From an uncultured Pelagibacteraceae bacterium (GTDB taxonomy: Bacteria > Pseudomonadota > Alphaproteobacteria > Pelagibacterales > Pelagibacteraceae), in NCBI GenBank assembly GCA_902610315.1, contig CACLVA010000003.1, forward strand, positions 1 to 64,000: DNA of 64,000 nt, in the 5' to 3' direction. The position numbers and the translations under genes are program-made. Of this stretch, positions 27,010-35,657 are shown piece by piece. Positions within the stretch are counted from its first letter, which is position 1. Every line of letters starts with the position of its first letter. Below the pieces are notes generated by a model that worked only from the letters and a program-made list of their open reading frames with translations, made no database searches and was not told where the DNA came from.

Positions 27010-27121
27010 TTAATGTTTTTTCAATTCGCAACTTGAAATTTTTATTCAAAAAATTCAACTTTTGATAGTTTATTGAGATTAATTTTATTTTAAGACCGTA
27101 TTAAATTATAATTTTTAATCT

Positions 27122-27457
27122 CTCTAACACAAAACTACATGACTCTAACACAAAAATACTAAAAATTTGTAAAATTCAAAATATTGTTGATTTTATTGAT
27201 CTTTTTAACTTTTTTATAAATTAGTAAAACTCTAACACAAAATATTTTTTTCTTTTGTGTTAGAGAAAATGTAAATTGTGTTAGAGTTTTTAAAATTTAT
27301 TGTGATAAGAATAAAAAATTTTAAAAAATAAAAATTGCGAAAAAGTGTTGATTTTGCTTGTTTTTTTAAAAATACGCTCAAAATGAACAACTAATAATCG
27401 AATTTGTGTTAGACTTTTTTTTAAATTGTGTTAGAGTTTAAAGAAATTGTGTTAGAG
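27122..27457. repeat. Eight copies of 11-bp motif TTGTGTTAGAG, phased at 21-22 bp
   Basis: Minus-oriented copies (CTCTAACACAA) start at 27122, 27143 and 27230. Plus-oriented copies (TTGTGTTAGAG) start at 27255, 27276, 27426 and 27447. The copy at 27404 has a final C (TTGTGTTAGAC). Spacings are 21 (27122-27143), 21 (27255-27276), 22 (27404-27426) and 21 (27426-27447), i.e. two helical turns. The copies at 27230 and 27255 face each other, and with flanking A/T form a 13-bp perfect inverted repeat with a 10-bp spacer. Flanking sequence is otherwise unrelated, mostly A/T. The layout suggests a cooperative protein-binding array. Confidence 0.85.
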
Positions 27458-27481
27458 ATTCGAAAAATTAATTTTTCGAAT
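27458..27481. promoter_or_regulatory. Perfect 24-bp palindrome adjoining the pilM start
   Basis: The sequence reads ATTCGAAAAATT followed by its exact reverse complement. It begins right after the last 11-bp repeat and ends 9 bp before the ATG at 27491. It could be an operator or, as RNA, a hairpin close to the start codon. There is no clear Shine-Dalgarno between it and the ATG. Confidence 0.5.
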
Positions 27482-27490
27482 TAAATATTT

Positions 27491-29902
27491 ATGAGCGAAG
27501 ACAATAAAGACGATTATATTAAAAAGGAAGAAAACAATTCAGAATTGGAAAAACAATCTGAAGTTGATGAAAATAATTCAACTAAAGAGGAAAATCAGCC
27601 GTCTGATGTTCAAAATCAAGAAAATCAACCGAGTGTTGAAAATATTTCAAGCGCAAATGAAAATTCTGATAAAAATTTAACTCCTGAAAACCAAGAAGCG
27701 CCTGATGACAAACAAGATCGCCAAGTAATACATAAAAAAGATGGCAGACTTCACATATATATAAGACAAGATAAGTATAAAGGAGAACTTAAATCAAAAA
27801 ATTGGGTAGGTAGACTATATATCGACGGAAAACAAAAGATTTCTTCATCAGGTACACCAAACCTTGAGGAGGCAATACCAATTTTAGAGAAATGGTTTGA
27901 CGATATTCATGCTGAGAGCGAAAAATTAAAAAAACAAGCTGAAGAAAACCAAACTAGTGTTGTTCAAACTGAACAACAAAATATAGATCAGCAATCTAAA
28001 ACAGAAACTTCTTCACCAGGAGTAACCCAGGAGAGTGAAGTCCAAACAAAAACAGATGTAAATCAAACATCACAACCAATTGTTAATCAGATTGTTGAAA
28101 ATAAAATTGATGAAAAAAATGTTTCAACAAATGAAAGTATCAACAAAGAAGAAACAAATAAAACTTCTACGACGAAAGAAAAATTTTCAAATCTATTTGG
28201 TAAATTAAAAAATATAAAATTAAAAAAACCATCTTTAGATGGTATTAAACTTCCTAAATCTCCTTCAATTAAAAAAAATAATTCACTAGCGAAGATTTTA
28301 GATTTTTTTAAAACTAAAATTGGTAAATCCTCAATGCAAGGTGAAGAGATAGTCGGTGTTGAATTAAATAATAAAAGTATAAGACTGGCTCAAATTAATG
28401 CAGACAAATCAAATCAATGGGTATTAGAAAAATTTTATACTCATAAAGTAGATATACCTGATGAAAGTTCTGTTTTAGAAAATGCAGAAAAAATAACAGC
28501 AGAACTAACTTTAGCAATCCAAAAATCAAAAACTATTACATCTAATGTTGCTATTTCAATACCTGTAACAAGTGCAATCATAAGAGTTGTTACAGCTCCT
28601 TTAATGAAGGATGAGGAATTACAAAAAGCAATAGAAACAAATTCTTTATGGGAAAACTTAGTTCAATTAACAGATAATTTAGATGATTATTCTATTTTTC
28701 ATCAAGTAATAAATAGAAACCAAAAAGATAATACTATGGATATCTTATTTGTTGCATCTAAGTTGGCAGATATTAATAGTTATGTATCGATAGTTAAAGC
28801 AGCAGGGTTAAATCCAGTTATAATTGACGTTAAATGTTTTGCATTAAAATCTGCAGTTGATCAAATAAATCAAATTTCAAATAAATCAGAAGATGCAAAT
28901 CTTACTGCTGTTTTAGAATTTGGCCTAGATGAAAACTATCTAATGATATTGTATGACAATAACCCAATAATCACTGACATTTTTTTAAGAGGTCAAGATA
29001 GAAAAATTCTTCAAGGCTCGCAAGATTCCGAAGAGAAAGCTGGTTTAGTTAGAAGATACGTTACTCAAGTAAAACAAGCAGTTCAAGATTTTGAAACAAA
29101 ATATGAGAAGAGAATTAGAAATTTAAAAGTTGTTTCAGATCTAGAAAATGTAGAGGAATACTTATCATTTTTTAGAAAAAGCCTTTTGAACGTTGGCTTT
29201 AATTTATTTGATCCAGTTGAGGGATTAAAGGTACCTCAACAATTTCAAAAAGATTTAGATTTACCAAACAGATCTTACTTAACAACTTCAATTGGTCTTG
29301 CTTTTAGAAAATTGGATGTATTTGGCTACTATAAATTTGTAACGGCAGCAAAAAATATAAATTTATTACCTAATAGAAAAAGCATGTTCCAACAGAAGAA
29401 GATGAAGGCTATATCAGGTTTTGCTTTTAAAGGACTGGCAGGTGCAATTGCAGGTATTTATTTAATTTTGTTCACATTATCTTTTTGGAATATACATTCT
29501 TATAACAAAAAACTTAAAAATTATCAGAGTGTAAAAGAAACCCATATTCAAAAACAAGCTGAGCTAAAAAAAGTTTCAAAAGAATTAAAACTAATGCAAA
29601 CTACTTTACAACTTAGCAATAGCTTAAAATCAAATAAAGAACTTACTTACAGAGTTTTAGCGCAGGTTGCATCTAGTGTTCCAACAAGAGTTAGATTTGA
29701 CTCAGTAGAATACAACGGCTCTAACTTACTTACTATTCAAGGAATAGCTGCAAGTGACCAAGATATTTTGAAATTTATTGAAAATTTAGGAAGACAAAAA
29801 TTAATTGATCAAGCATCACTATCTTCAATGAGATTGCCTCAAAGAGTTCAAGGTGGTGCAACAATGAAAGGTTTTAGGGTATTTGTAAAAATTAAAACAT
29901 AA
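27491..29902 (+). CDS. pilM: PilM-PilN fusion with acidic N-terminal extension (pilus assembly platform)
   Basis: The 803-residue protein has four parts. Residues 1-77 are Glu/Asn/Gln-rich and likely disordered. Residues about 78-145 form a small compact domain (HKKDGRLHIYIRQDKYKGEL, NWVGRLYIDGKQKISSSG, LEEAIPILEKWFDDI) that I do not recognise. After a second disordered, Lys/Ser-rich stretch, residues about 285-640 are a PilM actin-like module (GVELNNKSIRLAQI). One transmembrane helix at about 643-667 and a coiled coil plus PilN-like ferredoxin-fold part follow. In MSHA/T4P systems PilM and PilN are normally separate, or MshI-like. Here they are one chain. It heads a six-gene operon with pilO, P, Q, B and C. 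Confidence 0.85.
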   Translation: MSEDNKDDYIKKEENNSELEKQSEVDENNSTKEENQPSDVQNQENQPSVENISSANENSDKNLTPENQEAPDDKQDRQVIHKKDGRLHIYIRQDKYKGELKSKNWVGRLYIDGKQKISSSGTPNLEEAIPILEKWFDDIHAESEKLKKQAEENQTSVVQTEQQNIDQQSKTETSSPGVTQESEVQTKTDVNQTSQPIVNQIVENKIDEKNVSTNESINKEETNKTSTTKEKFSNLFGKLKNIKLKKPSLDGIKLPKSPSIKKNNSLAKILDFFKTKIGKSSMQGEEIVGVELNNKSIRLAQINADKSNQWVLEKFYTHKVDIPDESSVLENAEKITAELTLAIQKSKTITSNVAISIPVTSAIIRVVTAPLMKDEELQKAIETNSLWENLVQLTDNLDDYSIFHQVINRNQKDNTMDILFVASKLADINSYVSIVKAAGLNPVIIDVKCFALKSAVDQINQISNKSEDANLTAVLEFGLDENYLMILYDNNPIITDIFLRGQDRKILQGSQDSEEKAGLVRRYVTQVKQAVQDFETKYEKRIRNLKVVSDLENVEEYLSFFRKSLLNVGFNLFDPVEGLKVPQQFQKDLDLPNRSYLTTSIGLAFRKLDVFGYYKFVTAAKNINLLPNRKSMFQQKKMKAISGFAFKGLAGAIAGIYLILFTLSFWNIHSYNKKLKNYQSVKETHIQKQAELKKVSKELKLMQTTLQLSNSLKSNKELTYRVLAQVASSVPTRVRFDSVEYNGSNLLTIQGIAASDQDILKFIENLGRQKLIDQASLSSMRLPQRVQGGATMKGFRVFVKIKT

Positions 29903-29904
29903 TT

Positions 29905-30597
29905 ATGAATTTTAATATTGATTTAAAAAACATTGACTTAAAAAATATATCGCTTGAGGATATCCAGGCTAAACTTAAAAAAGTTGAGAAAAAAACATGG
30001 ATTAAACTTGGTTCGTCTTTGGGCGCAATAATTGTATTTTTAATAATTTTCTATGGCGTTCTTAATCCAATAGTAAATAAAAAGAAGGCTCAGTTAATGG
30101 ATATGAATACAAAAATAGAGGAGACCGAGCAATTCAATAATAAAATTATAATATCCAAAAAAAAGATAAAAAAAATTAAGCCTAAGTATGAGCAATATTC
30201 TACTCTATTCCATACTAGAGCAGAGGTGGAGGGTTTGTATCAAACTCTTAGTGAATTTGCTGGCAATAATAATTTGATCATTTCTAAAATTGAAAAGAAA
30301 AAAATAAAAGAAGTCACTAAAGCTGAAGCAATTTCAAAAGCAACCGGCAAGAAAGCTAAGGGTGGTGGCAAAGGTAAAAAGAAAAAAGCAAACCTTGCAT
30401 ATTATACTATTCCTGTTGATTTTGAGATTACTGGTAATTTTATTGGTTATATTAAGTTTAAAAGACAGCTATCTCTCTCACAAAAAATGTTAAATTTTGA
30501 CAAAGAGGTTATTAGAGTGGTACAAGGGGATACAACCGGAGCGATAAAAGTAAATGGCACATTAACAATAGTAGGTTTGGTAGATGAATTTTTTTAA
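29905..30597 (+). CDS. pilO: PilO/MshJ-like pilus assembly protein
   Basis: The 230-residue protein has a cytoplasmic N-terminus, one transmembrane helix (SLGAIIVFLIIFYGVLNPIV, about residues 38-57) and a coiled coil (INKKKAQLMDMNTKIEETEQF). A periplasmic ferredoxin-like domain follows. The domain is interrupted by a lysine/glycine-rich insert (KGGGKGKKKKAN, about 150-162) that is unusual in PilO. It lies 2 bp after the PilMN stop. PilN and PilO form an inner-membrane heterodimer that links PilM to the secretin through PilP. It overlaps pilP by 14 bp. Confidence 0.85.
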   Translation: MNFNIDLKNIDLKNISLEDIQAKLKKVEKKTWIKLGSSLGAIIVFLIIFYGVLNPIVNKKKAQLMDMNTKIEETEQFNNKIIISKKKIKKIKPKYEQYSTLFHTRAEVEGLYQTLSEFAGNNNLIISKIEKKKIKEVTKAEAISKATGKKAKGGGKGKKKKANLAYYTIPVDFEITGNFIGYIKFKRQLSLSQKMLNFDKEVIRVVQGDTTGAIKVNGTLTIVGLVDEFF

Positions 30598-31090
30598 AAT
30601 TATTATAATCCTATTAAGTTTTATTTTTTACAATAATTTGGCCCTATCAGACAGCCATGACAAAGAACAAAACATTGTCGAAAAAGCAAAAGAAATAAAT
30701 CAAAAAGTTAAAAAAGATCAAGCTATTAAAAACGCCAATATTTCTGATGCAGTTGGAAAAGAGGAGCCACTACCTCTTAATGATCCATTTGTAGGCGATG
30801 GCTCTTTAGGTGGTGGTAATCAAGTTAAATTAATTGCAGCAACAGAAGAGGAAAGAAAAGGGTTAAGTGTATTTAATTACAAGCTTGTTGGAATAATTGA
30901 AAGTGAAGATAATATGTTTGCTTCTTTAATTGATGAAGATGGTGAGGTATTAACTTTAAGTTTATTTGAGGAATTAACCCCAGGTGTCAGACTGATTGCT
31001 CTAGATACTAATGAAATTGTTTTTGAAAGAGAAGAGGATTCTTTAGTAGTTATAAATTTTAAAAATCAAATTATTGAGAGAGACAAATAA
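30584..31090 (+). CDS. pilP: PilP/MshK-like periplasmic pilus protein
   Basis: The 168-residue protein has an N-terminal signal or anchor (FFKIIIILLSFIFYNNLALS). A flexible linker rich in Asp and Lys follows (DPFVGDGSLGGGNQVK). The C-terminal beta-sandwich resembles PilP: FNYKLVGIIESEDNMFASLIDEDGEVLTLS and GVRLIALDTNEIVFERE. There is no clear lipobox, unlike classic PilP lipoproteins. It overlaps pilO and ends 2 bp before pilQ. PilP joins the PilNO heterodimer to the PilQ secretin. Confidence 0.8.
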   Translation: MNFFKIIIILLSFIFYNNLALSDSHDKEQNIVEKAKEINQKVKKDQAIKNANISDAVGKEEPLPLNDPFVGDGSLGGGNQVKLIAATEEERKGLSVFNYKLVGIIESEDNMFASLIDEDGEVLTLSLFEELTPGVRLIALDTNEIVFEREEDSLVVINFKNQIIERDK

Positions 31091-31092
31091 TT

Positions 31093-32649
31093 ATGAAAAA
31101 AAATTATTATAAAATAATCATAAGTTTTATTTTCATAATCTTCTTTATTACCGGTTGTGCTCAACCAGGTAAAAAAGTTAAAGGATTTAAACATGACACT
31201 CCTTTAATAAAAACAGACGTCAAAGAGCTTGGAAAAGAACAACTAGAAAAAGATGTTAAAATGGGCCCAATCCCTGCAGAAGCTGATGTTGTTAAATTGA
31301 AAAAAAGAAAAAAAATATCTTCAGTTAAGGAAAAAAATTATCTTTTAATCTCAGAAGATTATCCAAAGTTAAAACAAACAGTAACATTCAAGTTTCAAAA
31401 CATGGATTATGCTGAGGCAATGGGATTAATGGCGAAGATAGGTGATATAAATATTTTAGTTGGAGAAGACGTTGCTGGAGCAATAACAGCAGAATTAATT
31501 AATGTTCCTTGGGATAAAGCTTTTAATGCTTTATTAGATATAAAGAATTACGCAGCTGACATCGATGTCAATAGTAATATTATAAGAGTTGCAACACCTG
31601 CTACTTTAACAAGTCAAGAAAGTTACAAATCTGCAAGAGCACAAGCAGTCAAGAAAAAAGTTGAGTTAGAAGACTCAGTTGAACCAATTATTTCTGAAAT
31701 ATTTAGACTTTATTATATTTCTCCAGCAGAAGCTAAAGCAACTATTACAGAATTATTCACGTCTACTGCAACAAGCGGTTCTTTTGTGCCAATACAAATA
31801 ACGGAAGAAAAAACTACAAGGTCCATAATTGTAAGAGGTAAAGAAAAAGATTTAGATGTAGTTGATAAAGTAATAAGAGAAATTGATGTTCGAACTAAAC
31901 AAGTTTTAATGGAAGCATTTATTGTTGAAGCAACTTCAAATTTTGAGAGAGCTTTAGGGACAAAGCTTGGGGCTGCGTACACAAGAAATAGAGTTAGAGC
32001 AGGGGGTACTGCTGGTAACGCTACATCTATAGGTGAAACAGAAGGCGACGGAGGAGCTATCACGTCAGAAACAGCTGCGATAGGTGGAGCAATAGATAAT
32101 ATTTTTCAATCAAATGCTGTTGGAGCGGCTACAAGTGGTATAGGAGTTTTAAGAAGAACAGGTTCTGCAGTTTTAAAATTACAGTTAGATGCTCTAGAGA
32201 CCGAAGGCCTAAGCAAAACAATATCGAACCCAAAACTATTTTCATTAGATAATCAAACAGCTTCAATTACTCAAGGAGTTCAAATCCAGCTTCCTGGAAG
32301 TGGTGATACTGGACCTCAGCTTGTTGATGCTGCACTAAAATTAGTAATTACACCTAGTATAATTGGTGATGGAAATGTCTTAATGGAAATTCAAGTAAAT
32401 AACGATACACCTGATAGAACTAACCCAGGCTCAATTGGTATAAATAAGATGGAAATTACTACAAAATTACTGGTGGCCGATGGAGATATAGTCGTAATTG
32501 GTGGAATTAAAAAGAATGAAGTGGCAAGCTCTAAAGATGCTGTTCCAGGAGTATCAAAAGTTCCATTATTAGGAAAAATGTTTCAAGGTAAGGCAAAATC
32601 GGATAAACTAAATGAGTTGTTAGTGTTTATTGCGCCAAGAATTTTGTAA
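31093..32649 (+). CDS. pilQ: PilQ/MshL outer-membrane secretin, lipoprotein
   Basis: The 518-residue protein has an N-terminal lipobox (FFITGCAQPG), so it is probably lipidated. An N-terminal secretin/TonB-type short domain begins VTFKFQNMDYAEAMGLMAKIG. An N1/N-domain part follows (VEPIISEIFRLYYISPAEAKATI). The C-terminal secretin core includes TKQVLMEAFIVEAT and GLSKTISNPKLFSLDNQTASITQG, and ends VPLLGKMFQGKAKSDKLNELLVFIAPRIL. It is shorter than PilQ (about 700 aa) and closer to MshL, lacking AMIN repeats. It forms the outer-membrane pore for the pilus. A Gly/Ser-rich insert (GGTAGNATSIGE) sits in the middle. Confidence 0.93.
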   Translation: MKKNYYKIIISFIFIIFFITGCAQPGKKVKGFKHDTPLIKTDVKELGKEQLEKDVKMGPIPAEADVVKLKKRKKISSVKEKNYLLISEDYPKLKQTVTFKFQNMDYAEAMGLMAKIGDINILVGEDVAGAITAELINVPWDKAFNALLDIKNYAADIDVNSNIIRVATPATLTSQESYKSARAQAVKKKVELEDSVEPIISEIFRLYYISPAEAKATITELFTSTATSGSFVPIQITEEKTTRSIIVRGKEKDLDVVDKVIREIDVRTKQVLMEAFIVEATSNFERALGTKLGAAYTRNRVRAGGTAGNATSIGETEGDGGAITSETAAIGGAIDNIFQSNAVGAATSGIGVLRRTGSAVLKLQLDALETEGLSKTISNPKLFSLDNQTASITQGVQIQLPGSGDTGPQLVDAALKLVITPSIIGDGNVLMEIQVNNDTPDRTNPGSIGINKMEITTKLLVADGDIVVIGGIKKNEVASSKDAVPGVSKVPLLGKMFQGKAKSDKLNELLVFIAPRIL

Positions 32650-32655
32650 AATATT

Positions 32656-34404
32656 ATGCTTAAAATTAGTAGAGAGAGTGAAATTAATCTAATCAATGTA
32701 TTAATTGATAATGACGTCATATCTGGAAAAGATTTAATAAATATAAAGAAGAAAAGTTCAGAAGGAAATAAGTCCCAGATAGAGGCAGTATTTGATCTTA
32801 AACTTACAGATGAAAAAAAGATTTTAGATATTTTAGTTAAAGAACAAAATCTGGAAATTATAGATTTAAAAAAAGTTGAAGTATCTCCAGATATAAAATC
32901 AGTTTTACCTTCAAATTATATAAAAGTTAACTTTGTAGCTCCATTTAAAATGGAAGGTAAGACACTTCATATTGCAATTCCAGATAGTTCTAAACTTGCG
33001 CTTATGAGAAATTTAAAAGCAATTACAAAAAAAAATATTGAATTACATGCTGCTCCTTTAACCCAGATATCAGAATTTATTGAAAAAATTTCAAGTGATG
33101 GTGAAGTTACCACTGCTACCATTAGACAGGAGAATAAAGAAAAACAAAAAACTTTTGACTCTGATTTAGGTGAAGCTGGGGAAGTTTTAGAGAAAGCTCC
33201 AGAGGAAGATATCGAAGCAATTGAAAATGAGTCAGAGGTTATAAAATTTAGTACAGCTGTAGTTGCAGAAGCCATAAAAAAAGGTGTCAGTGATATTCAC
33301 ATCGAGCCTTATAGATTTTCATCTCGTGTTAGATATAGACTTGACGGTATGCTTCAAGAGCAAGAACAGTATAAAAATTTCTTGCATGACAATTATGGTG
33401 CGGTTGTAACTCGTTTTAAAATTATGGGTAAACTTGATATTGCAGAACGTAGATTACCTCAAGATGGTGCAATTAATTTTAAGATAGAAGGCAAAGTGGT
33501 AGATTTACGTCTTTCAATATTGCCTACTGCAAACAATGAAAGAATTGTAATGCGTATTTTAAATAAAGACGCAGGAGATATCACACTTGAACAATTAAAT
33601 TTTGAGGAGCAAGACTTAAAAAGTTTAAGGAAATCAATTCACTCTACCCAAGGTCTTATTCTTGTAACAGGTCCAACAGGTTCAGGTAAATCAACTACTC
33701 TTTACAGTATATTAAAAGAAGTTAGTAAGCCTCATTTAAATATTTTAACAGCTGAGGATCCAGTTGAATACGAATTAGACGGAGTAGGACAAGTACAAAT
33801 TAAAGATGACATTGGCTTAACATTTGCTTCAGCCTTAAGATCTTTTTTAAGACAAGACCCAGAAATAATTTTGGTTGGAGAGATGCGAGATAAAGAAACA
33901 GTAGATATAGGATTAAAAGCAGCTTTAACAGGACACTTAGTATTTAGTACATTGCACACAAATGATGCACCAAGCACAATTACAAGATTACAAAACATGG
34001 GAACACCTGATTATCTGATAAGTGCTGCATGTCAGTTAGTTGTTGCACAAAGACTTGCAAGAAAAAATTGCAAAAAATGCAAAATTCCAGATGACGATGT
34101 TAACCCAAAAGTTTTACAAGATTTAGGATTTAGCGCTGAGCAAGCCTCAAGAGTTAAAGCTATTAAAGGGAAAGGTTGTGAAACATGCAGCAACACAGGT
34201 TACAAAGGTAGACAAGGAATTTATGAAATTTTAGTTGTTTCAAAACCTTTGAAAGAAGCAATTTTAAGAAAAGCTACAACTCCCGAATTAAGACAAATTG
34301 CCGTTAAAGAAGGTTTCCAAACTATGCAAGATATGGGTAAAAGATTAATTGCTAGCGGAGATTTAAATTTTAGGGAATACGAAAGAGTATTATCTAACGA
34401 ATAA
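32656..34404 (+). CDS. pilB: PilB/MshE-type pilus extension ATPase
   Basis: The 582-residue GspE/PilB ATPase has an N-terminal MshEN-like region (residues 1-150) and a helical linker. The NTPase core has Walker A GPTGSGKSTT near residue 340, an Asp box ILTAEDPVEYELDGVGQVQ, Walker B DPEIILVGEMRD and His box LSTLHTNDAPST. The C-terminal tetra-cysteine cluster is CKKC...CETC. It is the motor for pilin polymerisation. The N-terminal domain in MshE-type proteins can bind cyclic-di-GMP, but the key motif is not clearly visible here. It starts 6 bp after pilQ. Confidence 0.94.
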   Translation: MLKISRESEINLINVLIDNDVISGKDLINIKKKSSEGNKSQIEAVFDLKLTDEKKILDILVKEQNLEIIDLKKVEVSPDIKSVLPSNYIKVNFVAPFKMEGKTLHIAIPDSSKLALMRNLKAITKKNIELHAAPLTQISEFIEKISSDGEVTTATIRQENKEKQKTFDSDLGEAGEVLEKAPEEDIEAIENESEVIKFSTAVVAEAIKKGVSDIHIEPYRFSSRVRYRLDGMLQEQEQYKNFLHDNYGAVVTRFKIMGKLDIAERRLPQDGAINFKIEGKVVDLRLSILPTANNERIVMRILNKDAGDITLEQLNFEEQDLKSLRKSIHSTQGLILVTGPTGSGKSTTLYSILKEVSKPHLNILTAEDPVEYELDGVGQVQIKDDIGLTFASALRSFLRQDPEIILVGEMRDKETVDIGLKAALTGHLVFSTLHTNDAPSTITRLQNMGTPDYLISAACQLVVAQRLARKNCKKCKIPDDDVNPKVLQDLGFSAEQASRVKAIKGKGCETCSNTGYKGRQGIYEILVVSKPLKEAILRKATTPELRQIAVKEGFQTMQDMGKRLIASGDLNFREYERVLSNE

Positions 34405-34412
34405 AAATTCAT

Positions 34413-35654
34413 ATGGATACATTTACATACAAAGGAATTTCTGATGGAAAATATGTAGAAGGAAATATTGAAGCTTTAAATTCAGATGAAGCATCGCATA
34501 AATTAAAAGAGCAAAAAATTATAATCACAAATCTAATTAGAGCGGCCAAAGGTAAAAAAAAAGAGGAAAAAGGATCCAAAAAGAAAGCTAGCTTTGCATT
34601 ATTTGGAAAAAAAAAAGCAAAAGTAGAAGATGTTTTAATATTTTCAAAACAATTTGCAACAATGGTAAAAGCTGGACTGCCTATACTGCAAGTTTTAGGA
34701 ATGTTAAGGGATCAGCTTGAAAGCCCAGCTATGAAGGAAGTAGTTGAGGATATCAGAAAAAGCCTAGAGGGAGGTGTTACATTATCCAAATGTTTTGAGA
34801 AACACCCTGAGCTTTTTGACAATATTTATATCAATTTAATTAAAGCTGGAGAGGCAAGCGGAAAGCTTGATGTATTCTTACTTAAGATAGTTGACTCTTT
34901 GGAGAAAAAAGAGGCTATCAAGAAAAAAATTAAAGGTGCTCTTATGTATCCAGGAATTATGTTTACTGTAGCAGTTACTGTCAGTGCTTTCATGTTAATC
35001 AAAGTTGTTCCGGTATTTGCTAAAATGTATGATGGAATGGGAATTGAACTTCCGGCTGCAACAGCAACAATTATGGGTATGAGCGACTTCCTAAGAGGTA
35101 CTGGAGGAACAATTCTTTTATTTTCATTAATCGCTTTCTTTGCGGCTTTTAAATACTTAACTACCAAAAATGAAAAAATTAGATACATGTGGCATAAACA
35201 AGTTTTAAAGTTACCAATTTTTGGTGAAATGATTTTAAAATCTATGCTGGCAAGAATTTCTTTAATTATGGGTAATTTAAGTGCTGCTGGGGTAAACTTA
35301 TTGGAAAGTTTAGAAATTGCAAAATCAGTTAGTAATAATGTTGTGGTATTAGAGTCTTTGGAAAATGTTAAAAAAGGAGTTTTTTCAGGAGACACTTTAA
35401 CTAAATTGTTTTTAAGAGATCCACTTTTTCCACCAACATTTAGTCAATTAATTTCAGTTGGTGAGCAGACAGGTCAACTTGATGAAATGTTTGGATCTGT
35501 TGCAAAATATTATGAGTCTGAGTTTGATACTGTTGTAGAAAATTTATCTTCACTTATTGAACCTATCATGATTGTATTTATGGGATTAATGATCGGCGGA
35601 CTAATGATTGCAATGTATTCACCAATTTTCAACGTTGGTGCTTTAATTGGATAA
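34413..35654 (+). CDS. pilC: PilC/MshG inner-membrane platform protein
   Basis: The 413-residue polytopic protein has the typical PilC order. A short N-terminal domain starts MDTFTYKGISDGKYVEGNIEA. A lysine-rich linker (KKKEEKGSKKKASFALFGKKKA) follows, then two T2SF repeats, the first beginning EDVLIFSKQFATMVKAGLPILQVL. The second starts KQVLKLPIFGEMILKSMLARISLIM. The conserved GEQTGQLDEM motif lies before the last spans. It binds the PilB hexamer and carries pilins from the membrane. It ends 3 bp before the convergent RsbW gene. Confidence 0.94.
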   Translation: MDTFTYKGISDGKYVEGNIEALNSDEASHKLKEQKIIITNLIRAAKGKKKEEKGSKKKASFALFGKKKAKVEDVLIFSKQFATMVKAGLPILQVLGMLRDQLESPAMKEVVEDIRKSLEGGVTLSKCFEKHPELFDNIYINLIKAGEASGKLDVFLLKIVDSLEKKEAIKKKIKGALMYPGIMFTVAVTVSAFMLIKVVPVFAKMYDGMGIELPAATATIMGMSDFLRGTGGTILLFSLIAFFAAFKYLTTKNEKIRYMWHKQVLKLPIFGEMILKSMLARISLIMGNLSAAGVNLLESLEIAKSVSNNVVVLESLENVKKGVFSGDTLTKLFLRDPLFPPTFSQLISVGEQTGQLDEMFGSVAKYYESEFDTVVENLSSLIEPIMIVFMGLMIGGLMIAMYSPIFNVGALIG

Positions 35655-35657
35655 TAT

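Larger units (their letters stand above)
26948..27490. promoter_or_regulatory. 543-bp gene-free regulatory region upstream of the pilus operon
   Basis: No ORF longer than a few codons with a plausible start was found. The left part holds the terminator and long A/T runs. The middle and right hold eight copies of an 11-bp motif (listed separately). A perfect 24-bp palindrome lies next to the pilM start. This is the only gene-free stretch over 300 bp in the window. Confidence 0.8.

Noticed and set aside
27122-27457. CRISPR array interpretation of the 11-bp repeats
   Set aside because: Repeats are too short, occur in both orientations, spacers are irregular and low-complexity, and no cas genes are present.
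27122-27457. Replication-origin iterons (21-22 bp period, AT-rich DNA)
   Set aside because: No DnaA boxes or replication gene nearby. Period and AT content alone are not enough, and the location before a pilus operon favours a regulatory role. Not fully excluded.
34826-35395. 189-aa minus-strand ORF inside pilC
   Set aside because: Shadow of pilC; hydrophobic composition mirrors the pilC membrane spans.
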